Positions 35,701 to 45,675 of a stretch of DNA of 64,000 nucleotides are shown here, one piece after another; the stretch's first letter is position 1; each line of letters starts with the position of its first letter. The stretch comes from Kiloniellales bacterium (GTDB lineage Bacteria; Pseudomonadota; Alphaproteobacteria; Kiloniellales; JAKSDN01): positions 41,496 through 105,495 of the forward strand of contig JANQLT010000202.1 in NCBI GenBank assembly GCA_028280455.1. Reading direction: 5' to 3'. The position numbers and the translations under genes are program-made. The notes below the pieces were generated by a model. The model saw only the letters and a program-made list of their open reading frames with translations, had not been told where the DNA came from and made no database searches.

Positions 35701-36473
35701 GGCTTCGGCACCATGCGGCGGGTCACCGCGAAGGCCAGCGGATAGGGCAGGATGCGCAGCAGCTTCAGGATCAAGGCGAAGCGCAGGGGAAAGACGACCT
35801 CGAAGCGGTCGGACCGCAGGCCGCGGTAGAAGGCCTCGGCCGCCGGCTCCAGCTCCATCAGGAAGGGCATCTCGAAGTCGTTCTTGTCGGTCAGCGGCGT
35901 GCGCACGAAGCCCGGATTGACCACCTGCAGGTGGATGCCGTAGCCGTCGAGCTCCGGCTTCAGGGCCTCGGCCATGTTGATCAGGCCGCCCTTGGTCATG
36001 CCGTAGGCGGCGGCGGTCGGCAGCCCGCGGTAGCCGGCCAGGGAGGCGACGACGGCGATGCGGCCGGCGCGCCGCGCCATCATCGAGGGCAGCACGGCCG
36101 TTAGGCAGTGAACGCTGCCCATCAGGTTGAGCTCGATGAGACGGCTGAAGGGCTCGTTCGACAGGCCTTCGGCGCGCACGGGCTGGTGGCTGCCGGCATT
36201 GAGCACCGCCTGGTCGATCGGACCGAGGCGCGCCTCGATGGCCCCGACGGTCGCTTCCGCGGCCGCGGCGTCGGTCACGTCCAGGGGAAAGGCGTGGATC
36301 TCGCCGGTCCAGTCGGCGGCCTCGGCCTCGAGGGCCGTCAGCGCCTCGGCGCCGCGCGCCGACACCGCGACCCGCCAACCGTCCCGGGCCATGCGCCGGG
36401 CCAGGGCGTGGCCGATACCCGAGCTGGCGCCGGTGATCCAGGCGCAGCGGCCGGCGGTCGCGGCCTCGCTCAT
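35697..36473 (-). CDS. Short-chain dehydrogenase/reductase
   Basis: 258 residues, classical SDR. The cofactor site is AWITGASSGIGHALARRMA, the structural motif is LNAG, and the catalytic YxxxK lies in AAYGMTKGG. The C-terminus is hydrophobic (LRILPYPLAFAVTRRM), often seen in lipid-acting SDRs. The ATG overlaps the stop of the upstream DUF6134-like gene. In Rhodobacter an SDR (RSP1087, from memory) belongs to the same RpoE operon; here it is in a facing operon with its own ECF11 promoter. Confidence 0.9.
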   Translation of the reverse strand: MSEAATAGRCAWITGASSGIGHALARRMARDGWRVAVSARGAEALTALEAEAADWTGEIHAFPLDVTDAAAAEATVGAIEARLGPIDQAVLNAGSHQPVRAEGLSNEPFSRLIELNLMGSVHCLTAVLPSMMARRAGRIAVVASLAGYRGLPTAAAYGMTKGGLINMAEALKPELDGYGIHLQVVNPGFVRTPLTDKNDFEMPFLMELEPAAEAFYRGLRSDRFEVVFPLRFALILKLLRILPYPLAFAVTRRMVPKP

Positions 36474-37168
36474 TGCTCTCCGGCCGAGCCCTCGCTCTTG
36501 GCCAGCTCGGTGGGATCGGTCTTGCGGGCGTAGGCGAAGTCGGCGCCGCCCAGGGAAAAGGCGGTCTTCACCCACTCGCCTTCGGGCGAGTACCAGAGGT
36601 CCAGCTTGAGGTCGCCGGTGATCGCGTAGCGGGAGGCCTCGGTCGAGCCCTCCGGCAGGCGCACCTCGTCCGCACCCTTCTGCGCGATCGCGACGTCGAT
36701 CAGCCGGCCCTTCTGCGTGTCGAGGAGCTGGCGCTGTGCGACGGTCTCCGGGTTCCAGTAGCTGGTCGGCATGACGTCGGCCGGCGCCAGGAAGCTGCCG
36801 CTCGAGCCCTCGACCTGGAAGCCCGCCGCCGTGGCCCGGCCGCGCAGCCAGTAGTCGTCGCCGTCGTCGTCGGTCCGGGTCTCGATGGAGACCAGCCGGC
36901 CGTCGCGCCAGACTTCGCGGTTGTTGTGCTCGTATCGGAACACGGTGATGAAGGCCAGGTCGACCTCCAGCAGGATGTCCACCTCGACGTGCAACTCCTC
37001 GCCCTTCCGCTCGAAGCTGACCTTGTGGTGGCCCAGGGGCCGGCCGTCGCGGTAGACGTGGAAGGCGATGGTGTCGTCGCTCGGCCCGGCCTGCAGCGGT
37101 GCGGCCGCGAAGGCCGTGGCGAGCCCCAGGGCGCCGGCGAGGGCGCCGCGAGCATTCAGAGAAGCCAT
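36470..37168 (-). CDS. Exported DUF6134-like protein
   Basis: 232 residues from the ATG at 37168, which has an AGGA site. A signal peptide (about 1-27, ending in APLQA) precedes a beta-rich domain: IAFHVYRDGRPLGHHKVSFE, FRYEHNNREVWRDGRLVSIE, and a late DLWYSPEGEWVKTAF. This is the pattern I associate with DUF6134, unknown in function, probably periplasmic and possibly lipid-binding. A second ATG at 37186 sits on the predicted transcription start of the ECF11 promoter, so the downstream start is preferred. Confidence 0.78.
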   Translation of the reverse strand: MASLNARGALAGALGLATAFAAAPLQAGPSDDTIAFHVYRDGRPLGHHKVSFERKGEELHVEVDILLEVDLAFITVFRYEHNNREVWRDGRLVSIETRTDDDGDDYWLRGRATAAGFQVEGSSGSFLAPADVMPTSYWNPETVAQRQLLDTQKGRLIDVAIAQKGADEVRLPEGSTEASRYAITGDLKLDLWYSPEGEWVKTAFSLGGADFAYARKTDPTELAKSEGSAGEQ

Positions 37169-37193
37169 GTATCCTGCCTGTTTCATAAGGCCT

Positions 37194-37221
37194 TATACGG
37201 CCGATTCGGCCCCGTGGATCG
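37194..37221 (-). promoter_or_regulatory. ECF11 (RpoE) promoter of the DUF6134-SDR-SnoaL operon
   Basis: CGATCC (37221-37216), exactly 16 bp, CGTATA (37199-37194). One base off TGATCC, with the same spacing as the two promoters near rpoE. It brings this operon into the same predicted regulon. Confidence 0.7.
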
Positions 37222-37242
37222 TTCCGACCGCCGCATTCTAGC

Positions 37243-38343
37243 TCAGCCGGCCCGATAGCGCTCGACCGCCGCCTCGTCCCAGCTCAGGCCGTTCCCGGGG
37301 GCCTCCAGGGGCCGAGCCTGGCCCTTCTCCAGCCGCAGGCCCGGCTCGGCCAGGATCGGCTCGGCCCAGTCCAGGTACTCGAGCCAGTGGCGGGTCGGCG
37401 TGACGGCGAGCAGGTGGGCGCTGACCTCCGGGAAGAGATGGCTGGAGACCCGCAGGCCCGAGGGCTCGGCCAGGGCGGCGCCACGCAGCCAGCCGGTCAC
37501 GCCGCCGATCTTCATGACGTCGATCATGAAGTAGTCGCTGGCGCCGGCCGCGATGGCCAAAGCCATCTCGTGGGGTCCCCAGGCGTTCTCGCCGAGCTGG
37601 ATCGGCGTGCGCGCCGCGGCGCGCAGCCGGGCATGGCCCTGGTAGTCGTCGAAACGCGTCGGCTCCTCGATCCAGGCCAGGTCCAGCCCCTCCAGGGCGC
37701 GGATCCGCCGCTCGGCCTCGGCCAGGCTCAGGCCCTGGTTGTAGTCGGTCATCAGCAGCACCCGCTCGCCGACGGCCGAGCGGACCGAGCGCAGCACCTC
37801 CAGGTCTTCGGCCAGGCTCGGGTAGCCGAGCCGCAGCTTGATCGCCCCGAAGCCCTCGCCGACCAGCTCGGCGGCCTCGAAGCCGGCGCGGTTCGGGCCG
37901 ATCAGGCCGAGGCCCTTGCTGTTGTACGCGGCGAGCGTCTGCGCCGTGCCGCCGAGCAGGGCATAGAGCGGCAGCGCGCGGGCGCGGGCGAGGGCGTCCC
38001 AGGCGGCCATGTCGATGCCGCCCAGGGCCATGCCGGTCAGGCCCTGGGGCCCGAGCAGGCGGAAGCTGGCCCGCAGCTTGGCCTCGATGTCCAGGGGCGC
38101 CAGCGGCTCGCCGACCACCAGGTCCGCCAGGTTCTCGACCAGCCGCGCCAGGGGCGCCAGCGCCCGCGTGGTGTAGGCGAAGATGTAGCTGCGGCCGACG
38201 GCGCCGCCGTCGCTCTCCAGGTCGATCAGCACCAGGGGGGCCACCGAGACGCTGCCGCCGCTGGTCTGCAGGGGCCGCGCCATCGGCGCCTCGACCGCGC
38301 GCACGCGCAGGCTCTTGACGGTCCCGGATCGGAATTCGGTCAT
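37243..38343 (-). CDS. Mandelate-racemase-like enolase superfamily enzyme
   Basis: 366 residues from the ATG at 38343. The enolase superfamily scaffold is complete: GAIKLRLGYP (catalytic KxR arm), LLMTDYNQGL (metal Asp), AWIEEPTRFD (metal Glu), QLGENAWGP (third ligand) and SSHLFPEVSAHLL (His of the mandelate racemase subgroup). Such enzymes abstract a proton next to a carboxylate, giving racemisation or dehydration of an acid sugar or hydroxy acid. Substrate unknown. It lies upstream of the ECF11-driven operon on the same strand but is probably separate from it. Confidence 0.85.
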   Translation of the reverse strand: MTEFRSGTVKSLRVRAVEAPMARPLQTSGGSVSVAPLVLIDLESDGGAVGRSYIFAYTTRALAPLARLVENLADLVVGEPLAPLDIEAKLRASFRLLGPQGLTGMALGGIDMAAWDALARARALPLYALLGGTAQTLAAYNSKGLGLIGPNRAGFEAAELVGEGFGAIKLRLGYPSLAEDLEVLRSVRSAVGERVLLMTDYNQGLSLAEAERRIRALEGLDLAWIEEPTRFDDYQGHARLRAAARTPIQLGENAWGPHEMALAIAAGASDYFMIDVMKIGGVTGWLRGAALAEPSGLRVSSHLFPEVSAHLLAVTPTRHWLEYLDWAEPILAEPGLRLEKGQARPLEAPGNGLSWDEAAVERYRAG

Positions 38344-38408
38344 GAAGGCTGCCTTTCGAGCCGCTAGTCTGTCCGCCACTCTAGGCGACTGGGCAGGCGA
38401 AGGGCAGC

Positions 38409-39173
38409 ATGACCGAGGGAACCGCCTTCAAGGACCACTTTTCGGCGACGGCCGAGGCCTATGGCCGCTATCGGCCGGCCTACCCGGCCGCCCTGTTCCA
38501 GGAGTTGGCGAGCTTGGCGCCGGGCCGCGACCTGGCCTGGGACTGCGGCTGCGGCAATGGCCAGGCCTCGCTCGGGCTTGCCGAGCACTTCGCCGCCGTC
38601 CACGCCAGCGACCCCAGCGCGCAGCAGATCGCCAAGGCGACGCCGCACCCGAAGGTGACCTACGCGGTCGGCCGGGCCGAGGCGAGCGGCCTGCCGGCCG
38701 CCGGCGTCGACCTGGTGCTGGCCGCGCAAGCCGCCCACTGGTTCGACCACGCGGCCTTTCACGCCGAGGTGCGGCGGGTCGCCAAGCCGGGCGCGCTGCT
38801 GGCCTTGGTCAGCTACGGCCTGCTGGTCGTCGCGCCGGACATCGACCGGCTGCTGCACGGCTTGCACAACGAGACCCTCGGGCCCTATTGGCCGCCGGAG
38901 CGCTGGTCGGTGGTCGAGGGCTACCGGGACCTGCCCTTCCCCTTCCCCGAGCTGGAGGCGCCGGCGCTGGAGATGGCCGTCACCTGGAGCCTCGAGCATA
39001 TGCTCGGCTACGTCGGCACCTGGTCGGGCCTGGGCGGCTACCGCAAGGCGCGGGGCGAAGACCCGCTGCCGGCCTTCGCCGAGAAGCTGGCGGCGGCCTG
39101 GGGGCCGGCCGAGCGGGAGCGGAGGGTGCGCTGGCCCTTGTCCCTGCGTCTGGGCCGGGTCGAGGGGGCCTGA
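38409..39173 (+). CDS. Class I SAM-dependent methyltransferase
   Basis: 254 residues. It starts with FKDHFSATAEAYGRYRPAYP, then motif I AWDCGCGNGQASLGLA and the post-I acid HASDPS, and AAQAAHWFDHAAFHAEVRRV. This is the UbiE/methyltransf_11-like group seen in small-molecule and trans-aconitate-type methyltransferases. Substrate unknown. Divergent from the enolase-like gene by about 65 bases. Confidence 0.85.
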   Translation: MTEGTAFKDHFSATAEAYGRYRPAYPAALFQELASLAPGRDLAWDCGCGNGQASLGLAEHFAAVHASDPSAQQIAKATPHPKVTYAVGRAEASGLPAAGVDLVLAAQAAHWFDHAAFHAEVRRVAKPGALLALVSYGLLVVAPDIDRLLHGLHNETLGPYWPPERWSVVEGYRDLPFPFPELEAPALEMAVTWSLEHMLGYVGTWSGLGGYRKARGEDPLPAFAEKLAAAWGPAERERRVRWPLSLRLGRVEGA

Positions 39174-39286
39174 AGGGCCCGAAAGGTGCGGATCACAGAG
39201 GTTTCATGAAGGGGTTGCTTGACAGAACCGGGCTGCGACGGGAGATAAACCCAAGTCTTCGCGCTGCGCGATCTTAAGGAGTCTTG

Positions 39287-40240
39287 ATGCCGACTGGCGT
39301 TTCTCTCGGCCGTGTCTTCGGGTTGCTCGCCATGGCCCTGGTCATGGCCGCCACGCCGTGGCTGACGGCGGCCGCCAACGAGCGGGTGCCCGGCACCAAG
39401 GTGACCCTGGTGCCGCCGGCCGGCTTCGTCCCGGCCGAGCAGTTCCCCGGCTTCCAGCGCGCCGAGGCGGCCGCCTCGATCATGGTGACCGAGATGAGCG
39501 CGCCCTCGGCGGAGATCCGCACGGCCATGACGGCCGAGGGACTGGCGACGCGCGGCATGACGCTCTTGAACGCCTTGCCCGGCAAGGTGGCCGACCACGA
39601 CGCGACGCTGCTGCATGTCAGCCAGATCGCCAACGGCGCGGTCTTCGAGAAGTGGATGCTGGTGTTCGGCGACCGGGCGAACACGGTCATGGTCGTGGCG
39701 ACCTTTCCCCAGGCCCTGTCGGCCAGCCTCAGCGAGCCGATGCGGCAGTCCGTGCTCTCGACGCGCTGGGACCCGACGCAGCAGGTCGGCCTGTTCGACG
39801 GCCTGAAGTTCCGCGTCGCCGAGACCGGCAGGCTGAAGTTCGCGCGGCGCGTCTCCAACATGATCATGCTGACCCGGGCCGGCGACCAGGGCCCGGTCGC
39901 GCCCGGCGATCCCTTCGCCGTGGTCGGCGCCTCCCTGAGCCAGATCGACGTGGCGGCCAACATCGAGGGCTTCGCGCGCCAACGCCTGTCGCAGACCGCC
40001 GAGATCACCGGCCTGGGCGGGCTGGTCGGCCGGCCGACGGAGGTCGACGGCCTGCCGGCCTACGAGCTGACCGCGGAGGCCAAGGACCTCAACACCGGCA
40101 CGCCGCTGTCGCTCTATCAGCTCGTCGTCGCGGAAGGCAGTCACTACTACCTGGTGCAAGGCCTGGTCGGCCAAGCCCAGAGCCAACGCTACCTGCCGGA
40201 GTTCCGCCAGATCGCCGAAAGCTTGAGGCGGGCGCGCTAG
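39287..40240 (+). CDS. Exported protein of unknown function
   Basis: 317 residues. A signal peptide covers about residues 1-31 (FGLLAMALVMAATPWLTAAA). The mature part has no motif I recognise; it alternates strands and helices (VTLVPPAGFVPAEQFPGFQ at the start, SLYQLVVAEGSHYYLVQGLV near the end) and resembles periplasmic proteins of unassigned families. The start ATG at 39287 has a good AAGGAG site five bases upstream. It converges with the histidine-kinase gene, overlapping by four bases at the ends. Confidence 0.75.
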   Translation: MPTGVSLGRVFGLLAMALVMAATPWLTAAANERVPGTKVTLVPPAGFVPAEQFPGFQRAEAAASIMVTEMSAPSAEIRTAMTAEGLATRGMTLLNALPGKVADHDATLLHVSQIANGAVFEKWMLVFGDRANTVMVVATFPQALSASLSEPMRQSVLSTRWDPTQQVGLFDGLKFRVAETGRLKFARRVSNMIMLTRAGDQGPVAPGDPFAVVGASLSQIDVAANIEGFARQRLSQTAEITGLGGLVGRPTEVDGLPAYELTAEAKDLNTGTPLSLYQLVVAEGSHYYLVQGLVGQAQSQRYLPEFRQIAESLRRAR

Positions 40241-41658
40241 GCCGCCGAGCCGCTTTCGGCCGCCTGCGGCAGGGTGAGCCGCACCCGCAAGCCACCGAGA
40301 TCCGCCGCGTCGAGGGCCAGCGTGCCGCCGTAGGCCTCGGCGATCTCCTGGACGATGGCCAGGCCGAGACCGCTGCCGGGCTTGCTGGCGTCGAGGCGCT
40401 CGCCGCGGGCCAGGGCGGCGCTGCGCTGCTCGGGGCGCAGGCCCGGGCCGTCGTCCTCGATGACGATGTCGAGCCGCGCGCCGTCGCCGACCGCCGCCAG
40501 GACGACCCGCCGCTCGGCCCACTTGCAGGCGTTGTCGAGCAGGTTGCCGATCATCTCGCTCAAGTCCTCGCGGTCGCCGCGGAAGGCCAGGCTCGGGTCG
40601 CCCTCCAGGGCGATCTCGAACTTGCGCTCGGCGTGCAGGCGGGCGAGCGCCGCCCTGATCTCGCCGGCGACCGGCAGCACGGGCGCGCGGGCGCCGAGCA
40701 GGTCGCGGGCGGCGGCGACGCGCGCGCGCATCAGGTAGCGGTCGATGTGGTCGCGCATCGACTCGATCTGCCGGCGGGTCAGCGCCGAATCGACCTGGGC
40801 GTGCTTGTCGGTCTCGTTGGTCAGCACGGCGAGCGGCGTCTTCAGGCAATGGGCGAGATCGCCGATCTGGTTGCGGCCGCGCTCGATCAGGTTCTTGTTG
40901 AAGTCGAGCAGGGCGTTCAGCTCGCCGGTCAGGCCGGCCACCTCGCTCGGGAATGCGCCCTCGAGGCGCTCGGCGCGGCCGGCGCGGATGTCGGCCAGGC
41001 GGGCGCCGACCGCGCGCAAGGGGCGCAGGCCGACGCGGAGCTGGATGAAGACCGCCGCCACCAGCAGCAGGCCGAGCACGCCGAGCACGGCGGTCAGCAG
41101 CAGCTTGACCCGGTCCATCTCGGCCTCGACCACACGCAGGTCGCCGGCCACCGCGTAGACCAGCCAGTCGCTCGCGCCGGGCAGCCGGATGCGCCGGGCG
41201 AAGGCATGAAGCGCTTCGCCCGCCGGTCCGCTCTGGTGGATCGGCTCGTAGCCCTCGCCGCCGACCTCCTCGGGGATGGCCAGGCCCCAGCCCGACGGCC
41301 AGTCCGCGGAGACCAGCATGCCCTCGGGCAGCAGCGCGCTCGGCCCGGTCTCCGGCCGGCCGATCTGCCAGGTCGGCCGGATCTCGACCAGCGCCTCACC
41401 GGTGCCGCCGAAGCCGGGTTGGAACCAGGCGCTGCGGTCGACCGCCAAGGCGCCGCTGTTGCGGTCGATCGAGCTGGCGGCGACCACGCCGTCGAGCACT
41501 TGAACCAGGCGCCGGTCGAAGTTGCGCTCCAGGACGTCGCGCAGCAGCAGGGTCAGGGCGATGCCGCCGAGCACCAGGATCAGCAGCACCAGGCCGGCGG
41601 CGATCAGGGCGATGCGCCCGGAGATCGAGCGCGGGCCAGAGGCGAGGCTGCCGCTCAT
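40237..41658 (-). CDS. Sensor histidine kinase, PhoQ-like
   Basis: 473 residues. Membrane span 1 is at about 15-40, a periplasmic sensor domain at about 45-175, and span 2 at about 180-205, followed by HAMP. The phospho-acceptor is in GDLAHCLKTPLAVLTNETDK, and the ATPase domain has the N box (GNLLDNACKWAERRV) and G boxes (IEDDGPGLRPEQ, GSGLGLAIVQEI). It phosphorylates the response regulator encoded just upstream. The PhoQ-like sensing of divalent cations or envelope stress is an inference from overall layout. Confidence 0.9.
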   Translation of the reverse strand: MSGSLASGPRSISGRIALIAAGLVLLILVLGGIALTLLLRDVLERNFDRRLVQVLDGVVAASSIDRNSGALAVDRSAWFQPGFGGTGEALVEIRPTWQIGRPETGPSALLPEGMLVSADWPSGWGLAIPEEVGGEGYEPIHQSGPAGEALHAFARRIRLPGASDWLVYAVAGDLRVVEAEMDRVKLLLTAVLGVLGLLLVAAVFIQLRVGLRPLRAVGARLADIRAGRAERLEGAFPSEVAGLTGELNALLDFNKNLIERGRNQIGDLAHCLKTPLAVLTNETDKHAQVDSALTRRQIESMRDHIDRYLMRARVAAARDLLGARAPVLPVAGEIRAALARLHAERKFEIALEGDPSLAFRGDREDLSEMIGNLLDNACKWAERRVVLAAVGDGARLDIVIEDDGPGLRPEQRSAALARGERLDASKPGSGLGLAIVQEIAEAYGGTLALDAADLGGLRVRLTLPQAAESGSAA

Positions 41659-41735
41659 CGCGGGCGACAGACCGCGTTCCCGCCTCCTGCGGGTCCGTCA
41701 CGGGACATGGTCGCGGCTCCCCTCGCCAAAGCGTC

Positions 41736-42440
41736 CTACCCGCCGTCGGCCTCCGGCTGCTCGTCCGCCGTCTCAGCCAGCACGTAGCCGCGGCCCGGCA
41801 CGGTCTTGAGCAGCGCCTTTCGGGCGCCGAGCTTCTTGCGGATCTTGTAGATGAAGACGTCGAGGGTGTTGGACTCGTGCTCGTCGTCCAGGTCGTAGAT
41901 CTGCTGGGTCAGCTCCTGGCGGCCGACCACGCGGCCCTTGTTGAGCATCAGGTGGGCCAGCAGCCGGAACTCGGTCGCGGTGAGCGGCAGCGCCGCGCCG
42001 TCGAGCAGGATGTCGCGCATCGAGCGGGTGTCGAGGTTGAGCGGCCCGCAGTCCAGCTCCGGCGAGGCCTTGTTGCCGCCGGCGATGCGGATGTGGGTCC
42101 AGACCCGGGCAAGCACCTCCTCGATGTGATAGGGCTTGGTGATGTAGTCGTGGGCGCCGGCTTCCAGGCCCGCGACCTTCTCGGTCCAGCGGTCCTTCAC
42201 GGTGAGCAGCAGCACGGGCATGGTCCGGCCGCGCTTGCGCCAGGTCTGCAGCACGGTGATGCCGTCCATGCCGGACTGCAGGTTGATGTCGAGCAGGACG
42301 GCCGCGTAGTCGTGGGTCTCGCCGAGCTCGTAGCCGTCCTCGCCGCTGTGCGCGACGTCGACGGCGAAGTTGGCCTCGCGCAGCGCGCCGGCGAGCTGCG
42401 CCGCGACCGTCTCGTTGTCCTCGACCACGAGGATGCGCAC
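41736..42440 (-). CDS. OmpR/PhoP-family response regulator
   Basis: 234 residues. The receiver domain has ILVVEDNETV, AAVLLDINLQ (phospho-acceptor Asp) and LLTVKDRWTEKV. The DNA-binding winged helix is at about 125-222, with LTATEFRLLAHLMLNKGRVV and HESNTLDVFIYKIRKKL. The start is a GTG at 42440 that shares one base with the TAG of the PepSY-like gene, so the three genes are co-translated. Confidence 0.92.
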   Translation of the reverse strand: MRILVVEDNETVAAQLAGALREANFAVDVAHSGEDGYELGETHDYAAVLLDINLQSGMDGITVLQTWRKRGRTMPVLLLTVKDRWTEKVAGLEAGAHDYITKPYHIEEVLARVWTHIRIAGGNKASPELDCGPLNLDTRSMRDILLDGAALPLTATEFRLLAHLMLNKGRVVGRQELTQQIYDLDDEHESNTLDVFIYKIRKKLGARKALLKTVPGRGYVLAETADEQPEADGG

Positions 42441-42697
42441 TACTGTCCCCCCTTGCCTTCCTTGACCTCCTCGACCTTTCCCGTCGCGCCGTCGACCAGC
42501 AGCTCCACCACTTCGCCGGAGCGGGTGAGGATGCGGATCTCGTAGTCGTCGTTGCGCAGGCGCGTGTCGAGCACGCGGCCGGGGTAGTCCTTTCGCAAGT
42601 CGCGCAGCACCTCCTTGAGCGGCTTGACCTTGTCGGCAGCCGCCAGCGAGGCGGTCGTCAGCAGGACCGCTAGGAGCCAGACGAGGAGGGGACGCAT
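42440..42697 (-). CDS. Exported PepSY-like protein
   Basis: 85 residues: a signal peptide (about 1-20, LLVWLLAVLLTTASLAAA) and a small PepSY-like fold (LKEVLRDLRKDYPGRVLDTR, ILTRSGEVVELLVDGATGKV). Such proteins sit next to PhoPQ-like two-component systems and may modulate the sensor or a protease. It is the first gene of the PepSY-regulator-kinase operon. Confidence 0.82.
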   Translation of the reverse strand: MRPLLVWLLAVLLTTASLAAADKVKPLKEVLRDLRKDYPGRVLDTRLRNDDYEIRILTRSGEVVELLVDGATGKVEEVKEGKGGQ

Positions 42698-42909
42698 GGG
42701 CCAGTCATATCCTTCCGGGCCTGAACATGGCATGAACGACGAAGATCGCTCAACGGCTTCGCCCTTCGGGCCTGCCCTTTCTACGACCGCCGGCCAGGCA
42801 ATCTCCCCATTCCCTCTACGCATTTGCCGGGGACCGAGACCCTGGACAGGCGGCTCCCCGGCGTGTACCGAGCCGCGTTCGGGACGACCAGAGAGGGGTC
42901 AGGCGCGCC

Positions 42910-44489
<1,580 letters not shown>

Positions 44490-44520
44490 GGGCGGTGGGG
44501 CCGACGGTGTCCAAACCCAA

Positions 44521-44600
44521 TCCCCCTCACCCAGCTCCGGCTAAGCTCGGCCGCCGGCCTCGCTAAGCCTGCGCAACCCTCTCCCCCGGCGGGGAGAGGG
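44521..44600. repeat. Palindromic intergenic repeat, copy B (one arm)
   Basis: Same module as copies A, C and D: CCCCCTCACCCAGCTCCGGC, then GCCTGCGCAACCCTCTCCCC and a short hairpin CCCTCTCCCCCGGCGGGGAGAGGG core at about 44577-44600. The opposite arm is missing. It sits between the convergent ferredoxin and DHDPS-like genes. Confidence 0.85.
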
Positions 44601-44647
44601 AAATCCAATTGCAATGGACGCTTTGGGAGGGTGAGGGTGCCTTCTTC

Positions 44648-45559
44648 CTATTCCGCCGCCTGTCGCGGGCGGGCATCCAGGCCTTGCTGGATGATCGCGG
44701 TGATGCGGGCGCGCTCGTCGCCGACCAGGGGCAGGCGCGGCGCGCGCAGGGTCTCGCTGCCGAGGCCGGCCATGGCCTGGGCCAGCTTGATGTAGTGTAC
44801 CAGCTTGACGTGGCAATCGAGGTGCAGCAGCGGCATGAACCAGCGATAGAGGTCGCGCGCCTCCTCCCAGCGGCCCGATGCGGCATGCTCGAAGAGCTGC
44901 ACCGATTCCTCGGGGAAGGCGTTGACCAGGCCGCCGACCCAGCCGGTCGCGCCGAGCAGGACGGACTCGACCACCAGGTCGTCGACGCCGCAGAACAGGA
45001 CGTAGCGCTCACCGCAGAGATTGATCAGGTCGGTGATCCGCCGCGGGTCGTCGGAGGACTCCTTGATCGCGGCCAGGGTCGGCTCGTCGGCCAGCTCGTG
45101 GAACATCTCCGGCGTGATGTCGACGCCGTAGGAAACCGGGTTGTTGTAGCACATGACCGGCAGGTCGCTGGCCCGGGCGACGGCCCGGTAGTGCGCCATG
45201 GTCTCGCGCGGATCGGACTTGTAGACCATGGCCGGCAGCACCATCAGGCCGTCCAGGCCGATCGCCTGGGCGTCCGCGGCGAAGCGGCAGGCCTGGGCCG
45301 TCGAGCACTCGGCGACGCCGGAGAGCACCGGCACCCGGCCCTCGACCGCCTCGACGGTGGCCTTGAGGACCGCGCGCTTCTCCTCGGCCTCCAGCGCCGT
45401 GTTCTCGCCGACCGTGCCGAGCATGACCAGGCCGCTGCAGCCGGCCTCGACCATGCGCAGCACGTGGGCCTTGGTCGCTTCCAGATCGAGCGATTGGTCG
45501 CTGCGGAGCTGTGTGGTGGTGGCGGGAAAGACCCCGCTCCAGTCGACGCTGCTGTTCAT
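44648..45559 (-). CDS. Dihydrodipicolinate-synthase family aldolase/deaminase
   Basis: 303 residues. DHDPS fold marks: GVFPATTTQLRSDQSLD, the GTVGENTALEAEEK loop, VMCYNNPVSYGVDITPE (with Tyr) and the Schiff-base Lys in TLAAIKESSDDPRR. The start has a GGAGG site. In this family, members next to hydroxyproline enzymes are pyrroline-4-hydroxy-2-carboxylate deaminases; the divergent neighbour pair (45.7-47.8 kb) makes that the likely role. Ordinary lysine synthesis is less likely given the context. Confidence 0.85.
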   Translation of the reverse strand: MNSSVDWSGVFPATTTQLRSDQSLDLEATKAHVLRMVEAGCSGLVMLGTVGENTALEAEEKRAVLKATVEAVEGRVPVLSGVAECSTAQACRFAADAQAIGLDGLMVLPAMVYKSDPRETMAHYRAVARASDLPVMCYNNPVSYGVDITPEMFHELADEPTLAAIKESSDDPRRITDLINLCGERYVLFCGVDDLVVESVLLGATGWVGGLVNAFPEESVQLFEHAASGRWEEARDLYRWFMPLLHLDCHVKLVHYIKLAQAMAGLGSETLRAPRLPLVGDERARITAIIQQGLDARPRQAAE

Positions 45560-45588
45560 GGCTAGCCTCCTTCGCCTCGCCCTCGGGC

Positions 45589-45618
45589 TTGACCCCTCGG
45601 GTCCTGTATATCCTATAG
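45589..45618. promoter_or_regulatory. Possible divergent promoter/operator
   Basis: TTGACC (45589-45594) lies upstream of the AT-rich box TGTATATCCTATAG (45605-45618), the only AT-rich patch in the divergent region between the DHDPS-like and enolase-like genes. It may hold the promoter and a GntR-type operator, but spacing is not ideal. Confidence 0.3.
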
Positions 45619-45675
45619 CCGGGACAGGGCCGTCAAATCGGGAGACGCTTGCGCGCGGGGCGCGAGCGGCAAGCC

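Noticed and set aside
39358..41787. An 809-codon plus-strand frame across the exported protein and histidine kinase genes
   Set aside because: Antisense or off-frame to two well-supported genes, with no family motif.
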